NCBI GenBank assembly: GCA_020353515.1
Contig: CP070695.1
Location: 4,715,414 to 4,779,413, forward strand
Direction of reading: 5' to 3'
Source of the DNA: Candidatus Heimdallarchaeota archaeon
GTDB lineage: Archaea > Asgardarchaeota > Heimdallarchaeia > Hodarchaeales > Hodarchaeaceae
Length of the DNA stretch: 64,000 nt
Under the pieces are notes generated by a model. The model saw only the letters and a program-made list of their open reading frames with translations. It did no database searches and had not been told where the DNA came from. Positions 52,176 to 60,325 of this stretch are shown piece by piece. How positions within the stretch are numbered: position 1 is the stretch's first letter; every line of letters starts with the position of its first letter. The position numbers were made by a program, and so were the translations under genes.

Positions 52176-53555
52176 TTACTCTAGGACTGGTGGCCGACCA
52201 CGAAAAAACTGGAACTTATGATAATCCATTGGGTTGATTTCTTTTAATAGATATTGAAATAATTTTTCTGCTTTCTCACTTGCTTCACAGACGAAAATAT
52301 CAAGTGAAAGGTAATCCCATTCTGGCCATGTATGCAAATGGCAGTGACTCTCCACTAATATAGCAATTATTGACAAACCATGTGGAGAATACTCCTTGAC
52401 GAAGATCTCTTCCATGTGAAGCTGGCTTTTTTCAATACCTTGTTTAAGTACGTTAGTTAATGGTTCTGGTTCTTTCAGAAAGGTTGAATTTACTCCATAA
52501 AATTCAGCAATAATCTGATAACCTATAGTGGGCAGATCTTTTGTTTTCTTTTCATCAAAAGTATAGATAGCCGTCTTAGGATGTTTTGTTTCATATAGTC
52601 GTAATTTTTGAGGAACAGAACTTATAACATACAAATTAGAAGTGTTCCCTAAAATCGATGCTCCGTGGTAACGATTAAAACCATGAATAAACTCTTCAAT
52701 AGAAAAACCTGCCTCCAATAGATGTTGTTGGCATACCCAGGTATCATGAGGGGATTTAACTCCGAATGAAATATATCCACTCCCTCCTTTTATTGGATCT
52801 AGAAGATTTAGAGCCTGATTCACGAATAATTTGAATCCTGCAACGGTATATGGTGGATCCGTCTCAAATGTATCAAAACGGTGCCTCCATCTTTTAGGAA
52901 AAGTGTTTCTAATATCCCATAAATGTGTATTCAATACATTAGTGAGATTCTTTTCCCGAGCGAATGAATTTATAAACTCAAGAACACGAGAATCAATGTC
53001 TATAACAAATATATCTTTTGCACATTTAAGAAAGGCTAATGCTAACGAAACACCGTCATCGTCTCCTAAAATAGCAATTCTTTTTCCCTCTACATCTCCA
53101 TTTTTTAACATTAAAAGAGCTCTTTTTATCACACTTTCAGAAGTGCTACGAGACTGATCATACTTATATTCAGGATGAGGTCGAAGATTAAGATAATCTA
53201 TTACAGGCTTAAAGAAATCTATGTACCTCTTTGAGATCGAAAAGGTTGAATCAGAGATGAAATCTTGGAAAAATTCAGAAGAATATTTCAATCCTAGCTT
53301 TTTGTGAATCCACTCAATGGCAGCAGGTGATAAAATACTTTTAGTTTTTAAGAATCCGACCCCTAAAAGCTCCCCTCTAACAGCAGAAAGAACTGGAACT
53401 GGAATCCGGACATTTCGAGAAAGCTCCTTATTGGTCATTTTTTGATTTTGATATCTGTATATCTCTACAACAATTCGTTCAACTCCCTTTTCACCCTCTT
53501 TTAAATGGCTTTTCTCTGCAATAGTCCTAAAAAAGCTTTGAGGATCACCAAACAT
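52176..53555 (-). CDS. bpsA: Branched-polyamine synthase fused to AdoMet decarboxylase
   Basis: Residues 1-340 are BpsA (DUF43): an N-terminal winged helix (NKELSRNVRIPVPVLSAVRG), then an aminopropyltransferase core with AILGDDDGVSLALAFL (161-176) and TFETDPPYTVAG (229-240). Residues 346-455 are a complete prokaryotic S-adenosylmethionine decarboxylase: YQIIAEFYGVNSTFLKEP and LVESHCHLHTWPEWDYLSLD. The Thermotoga triad Ser63/His68/Cys83 appears as Ser403/His408/Cys423 with identical spacing, including the Glu-Ser self-cleavage site. BpsA alone is usually about 350 residues. The fusion would make decarboxylated AdoMet and use it for branched polyamines. Confidence 0.9.
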   Translation of the reverse strand: MFGDPQSFFRTIAEKSHLKEGEKGVERIVVEIYRYQNQKMTNKELSRNVRIPVPVLSAVRGELLGVGFLKTKSILSPAAIEWIHKKLGLKYSSEFFQDFISDSTFSISKRYIDFFKPVIDYLNLRPHPEYKYDQSRSTSESVIKRALLMLKNGDVEGKRIAILGDDDGVSLALAFLKCAKDIFVIDIDSRVLEFINSFAREKNLTNVLNTHLWDIRNTFPKRWRHRFDTFETDPPYTVAGFKLFVNQALNLLDPIKGGSGYISFGVKSPHDTWVCQQHLLEAGFSIEEFIHGFNRYHGASILGNTSNLYVISSVPQKLRLYETKHPKTAIYTFDEKKTKDLPTIGYQIIAEFYGVNSTFLKEPEPLTNVLKQGIEKSQLHMEEIFVKEYSPHGLSIIAILVESHCHLHTWPEWDYLSLDIFVCEASEKAEKLFQYLLKEINPMDYHKFQFFRGRPPVLE

Positions 53556-53585
53556 ATTTAAAACCTAACAAAATTGAATGGTTTT

Positions 53586-54536
53586 TCAAGACATTGTTAA
53601 TGCACCCACTAAGAAAGATAAAACTCCAGACCACAGCGCTGTTCTAGTATAAGTACGTCCTTTTTTACCAGTAGCAACAGATTGATCACGTAATAGGATT
53701 AAAACGCTGTAAAAGAGCAATACAATGGCGATAAACATGAATATAGCGTAAAAAATATTATTTTGGAATGTTATGAATAATGGTAGTGGAGCAAGGATTA
53801 TCACTATCACGAAGAAAGCTGAAGCTAATTGTACAGCTCGTTTCGGGCCATATTTCACTGCAAAAGTGTGAGAGTCTGCAGCACGATCTCCTTCTATATC
53901 CATGATCCCTTTAATCAATTCACGGCCAACAATTCCGAAGAAAGTGATAAGGGCCATTATTAAAACTGTGATAGCGGTGTAAAAATCAGTTCCTCCTTCT
54001 TTTCCAGCCATAGCAATCAAAGCTAATATAAATGGAGCCATATCACAAGCAGCAACAGTCATATTACCTAATAATCCTCTTTCTTTTGTCCAAATGTTAT
54101 ATGAAATCGATAAAAGGCTGAATATCGTCACTCCAAAGACTACTAATAGATTATCCATGAAGAGAAGAAAGGAAAGAAGTATACCAGATAAAATCATTAA
54201 CAAAGACAATACTAAAACGTACTCTGGTTTTAAATCTGGATTACGAACTAATGGACGATCTGTCCTGTTGTTTATTCGATCTGCTTCGTAATCATGATAA
54301 TCATTGATAGCCATTGATGCTCCAACTATTAAGAAAGGGATCGCAAGCCCAAGGATTGCGAGTTCCCAGTATTGGGGGAGAAGCTCGAAAACAATTACAA
54401 GTGTATTTTTTGATGGATCTGGATGATGAACTAAAACAACAATCATTCCAGCGGTTAATCCTGCTACCGCTCCCATAATCCCAAGTGGTAATCGTGTTAA
54501 ATCATATATGTCATGAAGAATTCTTATTATCGACAA
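53586..54536 (-). CDS. UbiA-family prenyltransferase, digeranylgeranylglyceryl phosphate synthase-like
   Basis: A 316-residue UbiA protein with about eight to nine hydrophobic segments and both Asp motifs: AINDYHDYEADRINNRTDRP and IMDIEGDRAADSHTFAVKYG. In archaea this family adds the second geranylgeranyl chain to geranylgeranylglyceryl phosphate; related members prenylate quinones or make heme A. Placement 30 bases after the Ino1 gene supports a lipid role: prenyl ether core plus inositol head group. Confidence 0.85.
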   Translation of the reverse strand: MSIIRILHDIYDLTRLPLGIMGAVAGLTAGMIVVLVHHPDPSKNTLVIVFELLPQYWELAILGLAIPFLIVGASMAINDYHDYEADRINNRTDRPLVRNPDLKPEYVLVLSLLMILSGILLSFLLFMDNLLVVFGVTIFSLLSISYNIWTKERGLLGNMTVAACDMAPFILALIAMAGKEGGTDFYTAITVLIMALITFFGIVGRELIKGIMDIEGDRAADSHTFAVKYGPKRAVQLASAFFVIVIILAPLPLFITFQNNIFYAIFMFIAIVLLFYSVLILLRDQSVATGKKGRTYTRTALWSGVLSFLVGALTMS

Positions 54537-54565
54537 ATAATCTCCTCATAATCACACAGGTAAGT

Positions 54566-55651
54566 CTACCTATCAATATCCCCACGAATGAACGCTTCCA
54601 CCCTATCCCGTGCTTTAAAATCTGGAACCTGTTCTGGAGGGTGTTTAAACGCGTAACTCGACATTGAAATCAATGGGCCTGCTATATTTCGGTCTTTAGC
54701 TGTTTTAAGGGCACGTATAACATCAATCATGACACCTGCGGAGTTCGGACTATCAATTACACTTAACTTGACTTCAATCGACAATGGTTGATCTCCGAAT
54801 TTTCTTCCTTCAAGTAACAAGTAACAAATTTTTCGATCCTCTAAAAAGGGGACATAATCAGATGGACCAATTCTTGTAGGAACATCGTGGGTTAATATGC
54901 TAGTTATAGCCTCAGTCTTACTAATTCGTTTAGTTTTTAATCTTGATTCAAATTTCATGTTTTCAAAGTCTGTATTACCTCCCACATTGAGCTGAAATGT
55001 TTTTTCGACTTCAATTCCACGATCTAGCATCAGTTGCGCCAATACACGATGTAGAATTGTAGCTCCCACTTGAGACTTAATATCATCACCCGCACATGGG
55101 ATTCCTTTTTCTTCAAACCTATTTGGCCATCTTTTAGTAGGATCTGAGACAATAAACGTGGGTATTCCATTAGCCAGTGCAACACCCGCTTCTAAACAAG
55201 CCTCAGCATAAATTTTAGTTGCATTTTCACTTCCTACAGGAAGAAAATTAACTAATACATCTGTTTTCGTATCTTGGAGTACCTCAGCAACATTAACAGG
55301 TTCTACTTGGTCTTTGTCATAACAATGAAAAGGCTTAATCATATGACTAGGAACGCCATCGGAGATAGGACCTGGATATACGATACCCTCGGTTTCAGGA
55401 ACCTCAGAAAATTTAGGGGTGCAATTAGGGTGAACCCATATTGCTTCGTTAATTTTTTTCCCAATTTTATCTTTATTAACTTCAAATGCAGCAACGAACT
55501 CTAAATCATGTACATGATAGTCGCCAAATTTCACATGCATCAATCCAGGAACAGTTGAGTCCTCTTTTTCATTACGATAATAATGAACACCTTGAACTAA
55601 AGCTGACGCACAGTTTCCTAAACCTGCAATCGCGACTCGAATCTTATTCAT
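54566..55651 (-). CDS. ino1: myo-Inositol-1-phosphate synthase
   Basis: A 361-residue archaeal/actinobacterial-type Ino1: RVAIAGLGNCASALVQG for NAD, VNFLPVGSENATKIYAEA, CAGDDIKSQVGATILHR, FQLNVGGNTDFENM and KLSVIDSPNSAGVMIDVIRA. It turns glucose 6-phosphate into inositol 1-phosphate, precursor of archaetidylinositol and of the solute di-myo-inositol phosphate. It is the first gene of a four-gene operon with UbiA, BpsA-AdoMet decarboxylase and a CTP-dependent lipid kinase. Confidence 0.95.
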   Translation of the reverse strand: MNKIRVAIAGLGNCASALVQGVHYYRNEKEDSTVPGLMHVKFGDYHVHDLEFVAAFEVNKDKIGKKINEAIWVHPNCTPKFSEVPETEGIVYPGPISDGVPSHMIKPFHCYDKDQVEPVNVAEVLQDTKTDVLVNFLPVGSENATKIYAEACLEAGVALANGIPTFIVSDPTKRWPNRFEEKGIPCAGDDIKSQVGATILHRVLAQLMLDRGIEVEKTFQLNVGGNTDFENMKFESRLKTKRISKTEAITSILTHDVPTRIGPSDYVPFLEDRKICYLLLEGRKFGDQPLSIEVKLSVIDSPNSAGVMIDVIRALKTAKDRNIAGPLISMSSYAFKHPPEQVPDFKARDRVEAFIRGDIDR

Positions 55652-55895
55652 GGGATCAATCTTCCTTAGAAACTGAGAAATTAATATTGTAGCAAATATA
55701 AAACAATCCCACCCTCTATTATTAGAAATAAATTACTTTTTGGTTTATCAAAATTACAAGAGATCAGTTTTAAAACTACGCTACTTACTTTCTGTCAAGG
55801 ATTTGAACACATAATCCAGTAAAAATACCTGAAAGGTCAAGTTCTCACATAAATAACTTACCTTTGTCTTATATTTTTGATAAATGGTACGAAAT

Positions 55896-56285
55896 TTATC
55901 CTTGAGCCATAGCTTGCAACGCAAGCTCAATGGTTTTTGTAATACTTTTTAAATAAGGCAACACTTTATTCATCAATTTTGGTTTTGTTCTAATTACGAG
56001 ATATAATCCTGTACCCCCTGTTAGATCATCAACGTAATATACAGTTTCCCCTGTGTTAAGAACAATTGAATCAAGAATTTGATTTACGGATATGAGCTGC
56101 ATTAAAGTATTTTCGAAGGAAGTGATTAGGTGAGCATTCAGACTCTCAAGTATAGGTAAATCATCACACTCTCCCTCATTGTGGATGACCAAACCATCCG
56201 AATCCACAAGAGAAATACAAGTACCAGGTAAATCTATCCCACCGAAAGTTTCCTCCATAACACTGATTATTGTATGAGTCCCCAC
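55896..56285 (-). CDS. Roadblock/LC7 domain protein
   Basis: A 129-residue alpha/beta protein with the Roadblock order: an N-terminal helix (HTIISVMEETFG), strands TCISLVDSDGLVIHN, a helix containing NAHLITSFENTLMQLISV, strands ILDSIVLNTGETVYYVDDL and GLYLVIRTKPK, and a C-terminal helix. Roadblock proteins bind small Ras-like GTPases and are strongly expanded in Asgard archaea. No small GTPase gene lies nearby. It is a single gene with its own promoter. Confidence 0.7.
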   Translation of the reverse strand: MGTHTIISVMEETFGGIDLPGTCISLVDSDGLVIHNEGECDDLPILESLNAHLITSFENTLMQLISVNQILDSIVLNTGETVYYVDDLTGGTGLYLVIRTKPKLMNKVLPYLKSITKTIELALQAMAQG

Positions 56286-56409
56286 GGTTTACATCACCAT
56301 TATTCTCTCTTTCAAAAAAAGACATTAATAAATCAAGCCACTGGTTTTAAGAATCTTCCTAAATTTGTGAAAATAGTTAAGATAAATGTCACCTTAGTGA
56401 GAGTTTGAA

Positions 56410-57372
56410 ATGAATAATGTAATTTTTATTCTTCTTGCTGGTGGTGAAGCATCAAGGTATAGAAATTCGTTCAAATCACTCACCAATGGTCACCATGACA
56501 AGCTATTATCTAGGAAAGGTGATTTAAGCCTTCTTGAGTTTGTTTGTGCAGAGTTAAAACCCTTAGGAGATGTTATTGTTGTAACAAGAGGGGAAATGAG
56601 AAAACAAGGATATTTGAAATTATTAGAAAAGAATAATTTGATGGTCATTTCTGAAGATATTGAAAAATCTATTGGACCAATAGGAGGGATTCATTCAGCG
56701 TTAAAATTTTGTAAAAAGGATCAAATAAAATTTATTCTTCCAGCTGACCTTCCAAATATAAGAAGAGACATCATTGCAGAACTTATCACAAGATCATCTC
56801 AATCCAAACACTTTGACCTCATTTCATTGGTACATCCTAATGGCCAATTAGAAAATCTCGTTCTAATAAGCCATGGGGATGTTTTATCTAAAGGGTCTCA
56901 AGTTTTGATAGATCGGGGTATCTTCCGTGTTTCTTCATTGATTCGTCTGATCTTAAAAAAGCGGTTTTTAAATTCTGCATATCTTATCAAGGGGACTCAA
57001 TCTAGCACATTTGTGGATCTTGATTTTTACGAATCTAAATCTAAAATTAATACTTTTACCAATCCTGTTCTAATTTCTCCATTTATAGATTTTGGGTTGG
57101 ATACAGAGATAAAGCAAAAAGATCCAACTATATTATATCACCAATCTCTAGATTTAATCACAAATTCTAAGACAAAACACCAGAATAGAATTCAAGCTAA
57201 AATAATTCTCTTATTAGAAGAATCGAATATTTACAAGAAAAAGGGATTATTATCTCTCTCTCTCCATTGCCTACTTGATGTCTACAAGATAACAAAAGAT
57301 CTTGAAATTAAAAACCAGATTAATTCTTTGATGATGCAGCTTGAGGCTTCTGGAAGAGATATACAAAGTTGA
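56410..57372 (+). CDS. mobA: MobA-like nucleotidyltransferase with C-terminal extension
   Basis: Residues 1-185 are a MobA-type transferase: FILLAGGEASRYRNSFKSL (loop slightly unusual, GGEASR rather than GGxSxRM), GPIGGIHSALKFC and FILPADLPNIRRDI with the metal Asp. MobA attaches GMP to molybdopterin. The last ~135 residues are a helical extension I do not recognise. Its stop lies three bases from the convergent molybdopterin oxidoreductase gene; the pairing suggests it matures the cofactor of that enzyme. Confidence 0.75.
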   Translation: MNNVIFILLAGGEASRYRNSFKSLTNGHHDKLLSRKGDLSLLEFVCAELKPLGDVIVVTRGEMRKQGYLKLLEKNNLMVISEDIEKSIGPIGGIHSALKFCKKDQIKFILPADLPNIRRDIIAELITRSSQSKHFDLISLVHPNGQLENLVLISHGDVLSKGSQVLIDRGIFRVSSLIRLILKKRFLNSAYLIKGTQSSTFVDLDFYESKSKINTFTNPVLISPFIDFGLDTEIKQKDPTILYHQSLDLITNSKTKHQNRIQAKIILLLEESNIYKKKGLLSLSLHCLLDVYKITKDLEIKNQINSLMMQLEASGRDIQS

Positions 57373-57375
57373 CGA

Positions 57376-59835
57376 TCATTCGTTGATCAGTTTATTAGTT
57401 ATTTTAGCACAAATTGAACCAATGGCCTTACGTAAATTTATAATTGTAACATCATCCTCAGTTATCTCGGAGAAAGGTAATGAATGAGTATAACTATTCT
57501 TCGGAGTTGAAAATTCCAGATCAAGAGTGCTATTCTTTGGTTCAACCCTAATTTCTAATTTATCCTTTTTATTAAGCTTGAACGTAATTCTTTGGGTTTT
57601 TGCACCAAAATAAGTTCCACTCCCAATTGGTGCATAACCCTGTTTCACCATTGATTCATAAATGTCCACAGCAAATAAGCGTGCTACCTTAATTGAGAAA
57701 GACTCATCCTCAATTTGATCTGGTTGATCTATGATACATAATTTTGGTGTTGATAATTTGAGCGTGACTGGAATGACCTTAAAACAAGGTGTTTGGCCTA
57801 GTGGATCCACTGCGGAGTCTGCGAGTTTATTAACAAGCGCATCGCTATAATGCCAGGGAACAAAAACATGTCCCTTGATTATATCATCTGTAACCTTCGC
57901 TTTGACCGTAATAGAGCCAAGAGGTGATTTGATTTCTACAGGGTCGTTTTCTTCAATCGCTAAGATTTCTGCATCTCCCTTATTGATTTGTGCAAAAGCA
58001 TGTGGAGCACGTTTTATCAACTTGGGAGAACGACCCGACATGGTCATTGTGTGAAATTGATCACTAATTCTTCCAGTAATCAAGGTGAATGGATAATCAA
58101 CATTCATTTTTTTGTGCATTGGAGGACATGGATAAAATTTCCCTTTACCATCATCAGTAAAGAACTCAGCCTCGTACATATATTGAACCCCATCGGGATA
58201 TTTTTCATTACAAGGCCACTGAACACCTCCTTCCTCAGATGTTTTCATGCGATCATAAGTAATTCCACTATATGTTGAGACAGTCTTTCGGATCTCGTTG
58301 AATATGTCCTCTGAACATGTATAATCAAAAAGTTTTTCATATCCCATCTCTTTCGCTAATTCCATTACAATTTCCCAATCAGCTTTGGCATCCTTAGGTG
58401 GCTCCAACTGTTTAACCGAGTATTGGACCCTCCTTTCAGTATTCGTGAATGTACCTTCTTTTTCAAAGCTACATGCTGCTGGAAGAATGACGGTAGCTAA
58501 CTCCGTCGTTTTATTTGGGAAAATATCTTGGACAACCATAAGTTCTAAATTCTTTAAATTTTGAATAGCATGTGCTAAATCGGGATGAGAATGAGCTGGG
58601 TTTTCTCCTATAATGTATAATGCTTTAATACGTTCTGGAATGGCCGAAATAGCCTCTACTGAAGTTAGGCCCGCACTAGAAGGTAGTTTATCAGGTGAAA
58701 TTCCCCAACCTTCCGCAAAAATCTGTGTATTCTCTTGGTTTACTACTTTATAGCCTGGAAAACAGTCAGGTAAACCCCCAAGATCACAAGCTCCTTGAAC
58801 ATTAACCTGTCCACGTAATGGATTGACTCCAGAACCAGGTTTTCCGTAATTTCCTGTCATCATTGCCAGATTAGCATACTGGCAAATATTCACAACACCA
58901 GTTAAATGCTGAGTTACCCCCATACCCCAAAGGATTGCTGCAGCCTTAGCTTTACCATAAATCAAAGCAACCTCTTTTATTTTATCCTTTGATACCCCAG
59001 TGACCCTCTCGACATCATCAAGATCTACAAGATTCAAGACTCTAATCAGTTCCACATAAGAAAGCATTTTTGTATTCTTTTGGATGAACTCCTCATCTTC
59101 TAAATTTTCATCATAAATCACCTTAAGTAGTCCGTTAACGAAAGCTTGATCTGTTCCAGGAATGATGGGAATGTGTAAATCTGCAAATTTTGCAGTATCA
59201 GATTTTCGTGGATCCACTACAATGATAAAAGGTCTGCCTGTCTTTTTCTTGTGTTTTTTTATGATACTCCAACAGAGTGGATGGCTAGAAGCAGAGTTAG
59301 TTCCTGTAATGAGTAAAACATCTGAATTGGAAGCTATATCATTTATTGAATTAGTCATCACCCCAGCACCAAGATTTTGAGCAAGTCCTACAGCAGTAGT
59401 AGCATGACACAAACGTGCACAGTGATCAACGTTATGTGTTCCTAGGACCACTCGTGCAAATTTCTGCGCAATATAAATCTCTTCGTTCGTAGTTTTAGCA
59501 CTGACAAAAACACCAATCGCTCTAGGCCCATATGTTTCTTTTATTCGTTGGAATTCGATAGCAACATGACCAAGAGCTTGATACCACTCAACTTCATCAA
59601 AACCTCCCTCTCTATTTTTAATTAATGGTTTAGTAAGTCTATCATCTGACTGAATCCAGTCCCCAGAAGTACTACCTTTGATACAGAGATATCTATTGTT
59701 TAAACTGTTTTTACCTGCTCCCCGAGCTTTCAATTTACCCTCCTTTTCTTCAAGTTTTATCTTACATCCACAACCACAATAAGGACATATACTGGATCCT
59801 TCGGAATCCAATGTATTAGATTTGATACTTGTCAT
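57376..59835 (-). CDS. fdhA: Formate dehydrogenase-type molybdopterin oxidoreductase, alpha subunit
   Basis: An 819-residue protein with a [4Fe-4S] site at the N-terminus (CPYCGCGCKIKL and YLCIKG) and the molybdopterin domains of formate dehydrogenases (NVDHCARLCHATTAVG, AILWGMGVTQHLTGV, GKPGSGVNPLRGQVNVQGAC, and ITGRISDQFHTMTMSGRSP). The metal ligand is Cys143 rather than selenocysteine. After the dinucleotide-binding domain, which ends near residue 690, come about 130 residues of unrecognised sequence. No beta subunit or hydrogenase gene is adjacent, so the electron partner is elsewhere. The physiological direction cannot be told. Confidence 0.88.
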   Translation of the reverse strand: MTSIKSNTLDSEGSSICPYCGCGCKIKLEEKEGKLKARGAGKNSLNNRYLCIKGSTSGDWIQSDDRLTKPLIKNREGGFDEVEWYQALGHVAIEFQRIKETYGPRAIGVFVSAKTTNEEIYIAQKFARVVLGTHNVDHCARLCHATTAVGLAQNLGAGVMTNSINDIASNSDVLLITGTNSASSHPLCWSIIKKHKKKTGRPFIIVVDPRKSDTAKFADLHIPIIPGTDQAFVNGLLKVIYDENLEDEEFIQKNTKMLSYVELIRVLNLVDLDDVERVTGVSKDKIKEVALIYGKAKAAAILWGMGVTQHLTGVVNICQYANLAMMTGNYGKPGSGVNPLRGQVNVQGACDLGGLPDCFPGYKVVNQENTQIFAEGWGISPDKLPSSAGLTSVEAISAIPERIKALYIIGENPAHSHPDLAHAIQNLKNLELMVVQDIFPNKTTELATVILPAACSFEKEGTFTNTERRVQYSVKQLEPPKDAKADWEIVMELAKEMGYEKLFDYTCSEDIFNEIRKTVSTYSGITYDRMKTSEEGGVQWPCNEKYPDGVQYMYEAEFFTDDGKGKFYPCPPMHKKMNVDYPFTLITGRISDQFHTMTMSGRSPKLIKRAPHAFAQINKGDAEILAIEENDPVEIKSPLGSITVKAKVTDDIIKGHVFVPWHYSDALVNKLADSAVDPLGQTPCFKVIPVTLKLSTPKLCIIDQPDQIEDESFSIKVARLFAVDIYESMVKQGYAPIGSGTYFGAKTQRITFKLNKKDKLEIRVEPKNSTLDLEFSTPKNSYTHSLPFSEITEDDVTIINLRKAIGSICAKITNKLINE

Positions 59836-60060
59836 GATTGACTATCATCTTTTATTTCTTTCATTCTCAATCAGAGGTTCTATTGTTCAAAAATCTATCT
59901 AAATCTAGCTTATTTCAAGAAAATTAAGTGTACCTCGGCTATCTTCCACGGCACATCTTTTGAAAATTCTTAAAATTTCTGATCTTCCTTTTTATTATCC
60001 TTTGAATGAAGATTGAAAAGACTTACTCAATATATAAACAATATTTACGATAATATTAAC

Positions 60061-60076
60061 ATGTATCTAGATACAT
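60061..60076. promoter_or_regulatory. Perfect 16-bp palindrome ATGTATCTAGATACAT
   Basis: The sequence equals its own reverse complement over all 16 bases. It sits 22 bases after TATATAAA (60031-60038), where transcription of the rightward gene would start, the classic place for a repressor site. The leader to the surface protein ATG at 60326 would then be about 260 bases. Confidence 0.5.
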
Positions 60077-60221
60077 TCAAAATGTCATTTAGGAGGTAGT
60101 ATTCATTTTGAATTCCCAAAGAAATATAAGATATGAAAATTTATTAGTTTAATCTAGACTAATTCCATAAAATACAAATCGAAAGTATTAATGGGAAACA
60201 GAGGGTAATTCATTTTGAATT
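60075..60221. repeat. Three copies of CATTTTGAAT motif upstream of the surface protein
   Basis: ATTCATTTTGAATT occurs at 60101-60114 and again at 60208-60221, and the inverted core ATTCAAAATG at 60075-60084, overlapping the palindrome. The second copy is an inverted repeat, AATTCA-TTT-TGAATT. The copies may be binding sites of one regulator. Confidence 0.4.
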
Positions 60222-60325
60222 ACACCTTTAATCGATCCTTAACACAATAAATCAGATCTTTAGAATGCATTTCCGAATGAATTCTCTAGAGAAATCATCC
60301 TATAAATCAAAATGAGAAGATTACT

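Larger units (their letters stand above)
59836..60325. other. Long divergent intergenic region with palindromes
   Basis: This 490-base region separates the formate dehydrogenase gene from the beta-helix surface protein gene. No coding potential was seen. It contains a TATATAAA box (60031-60038), a 16-bp palindrome and three copies of a CATTTTGAAT motif, listed separately. It probably holds the promoters of both genes. Confidence 0.6.
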
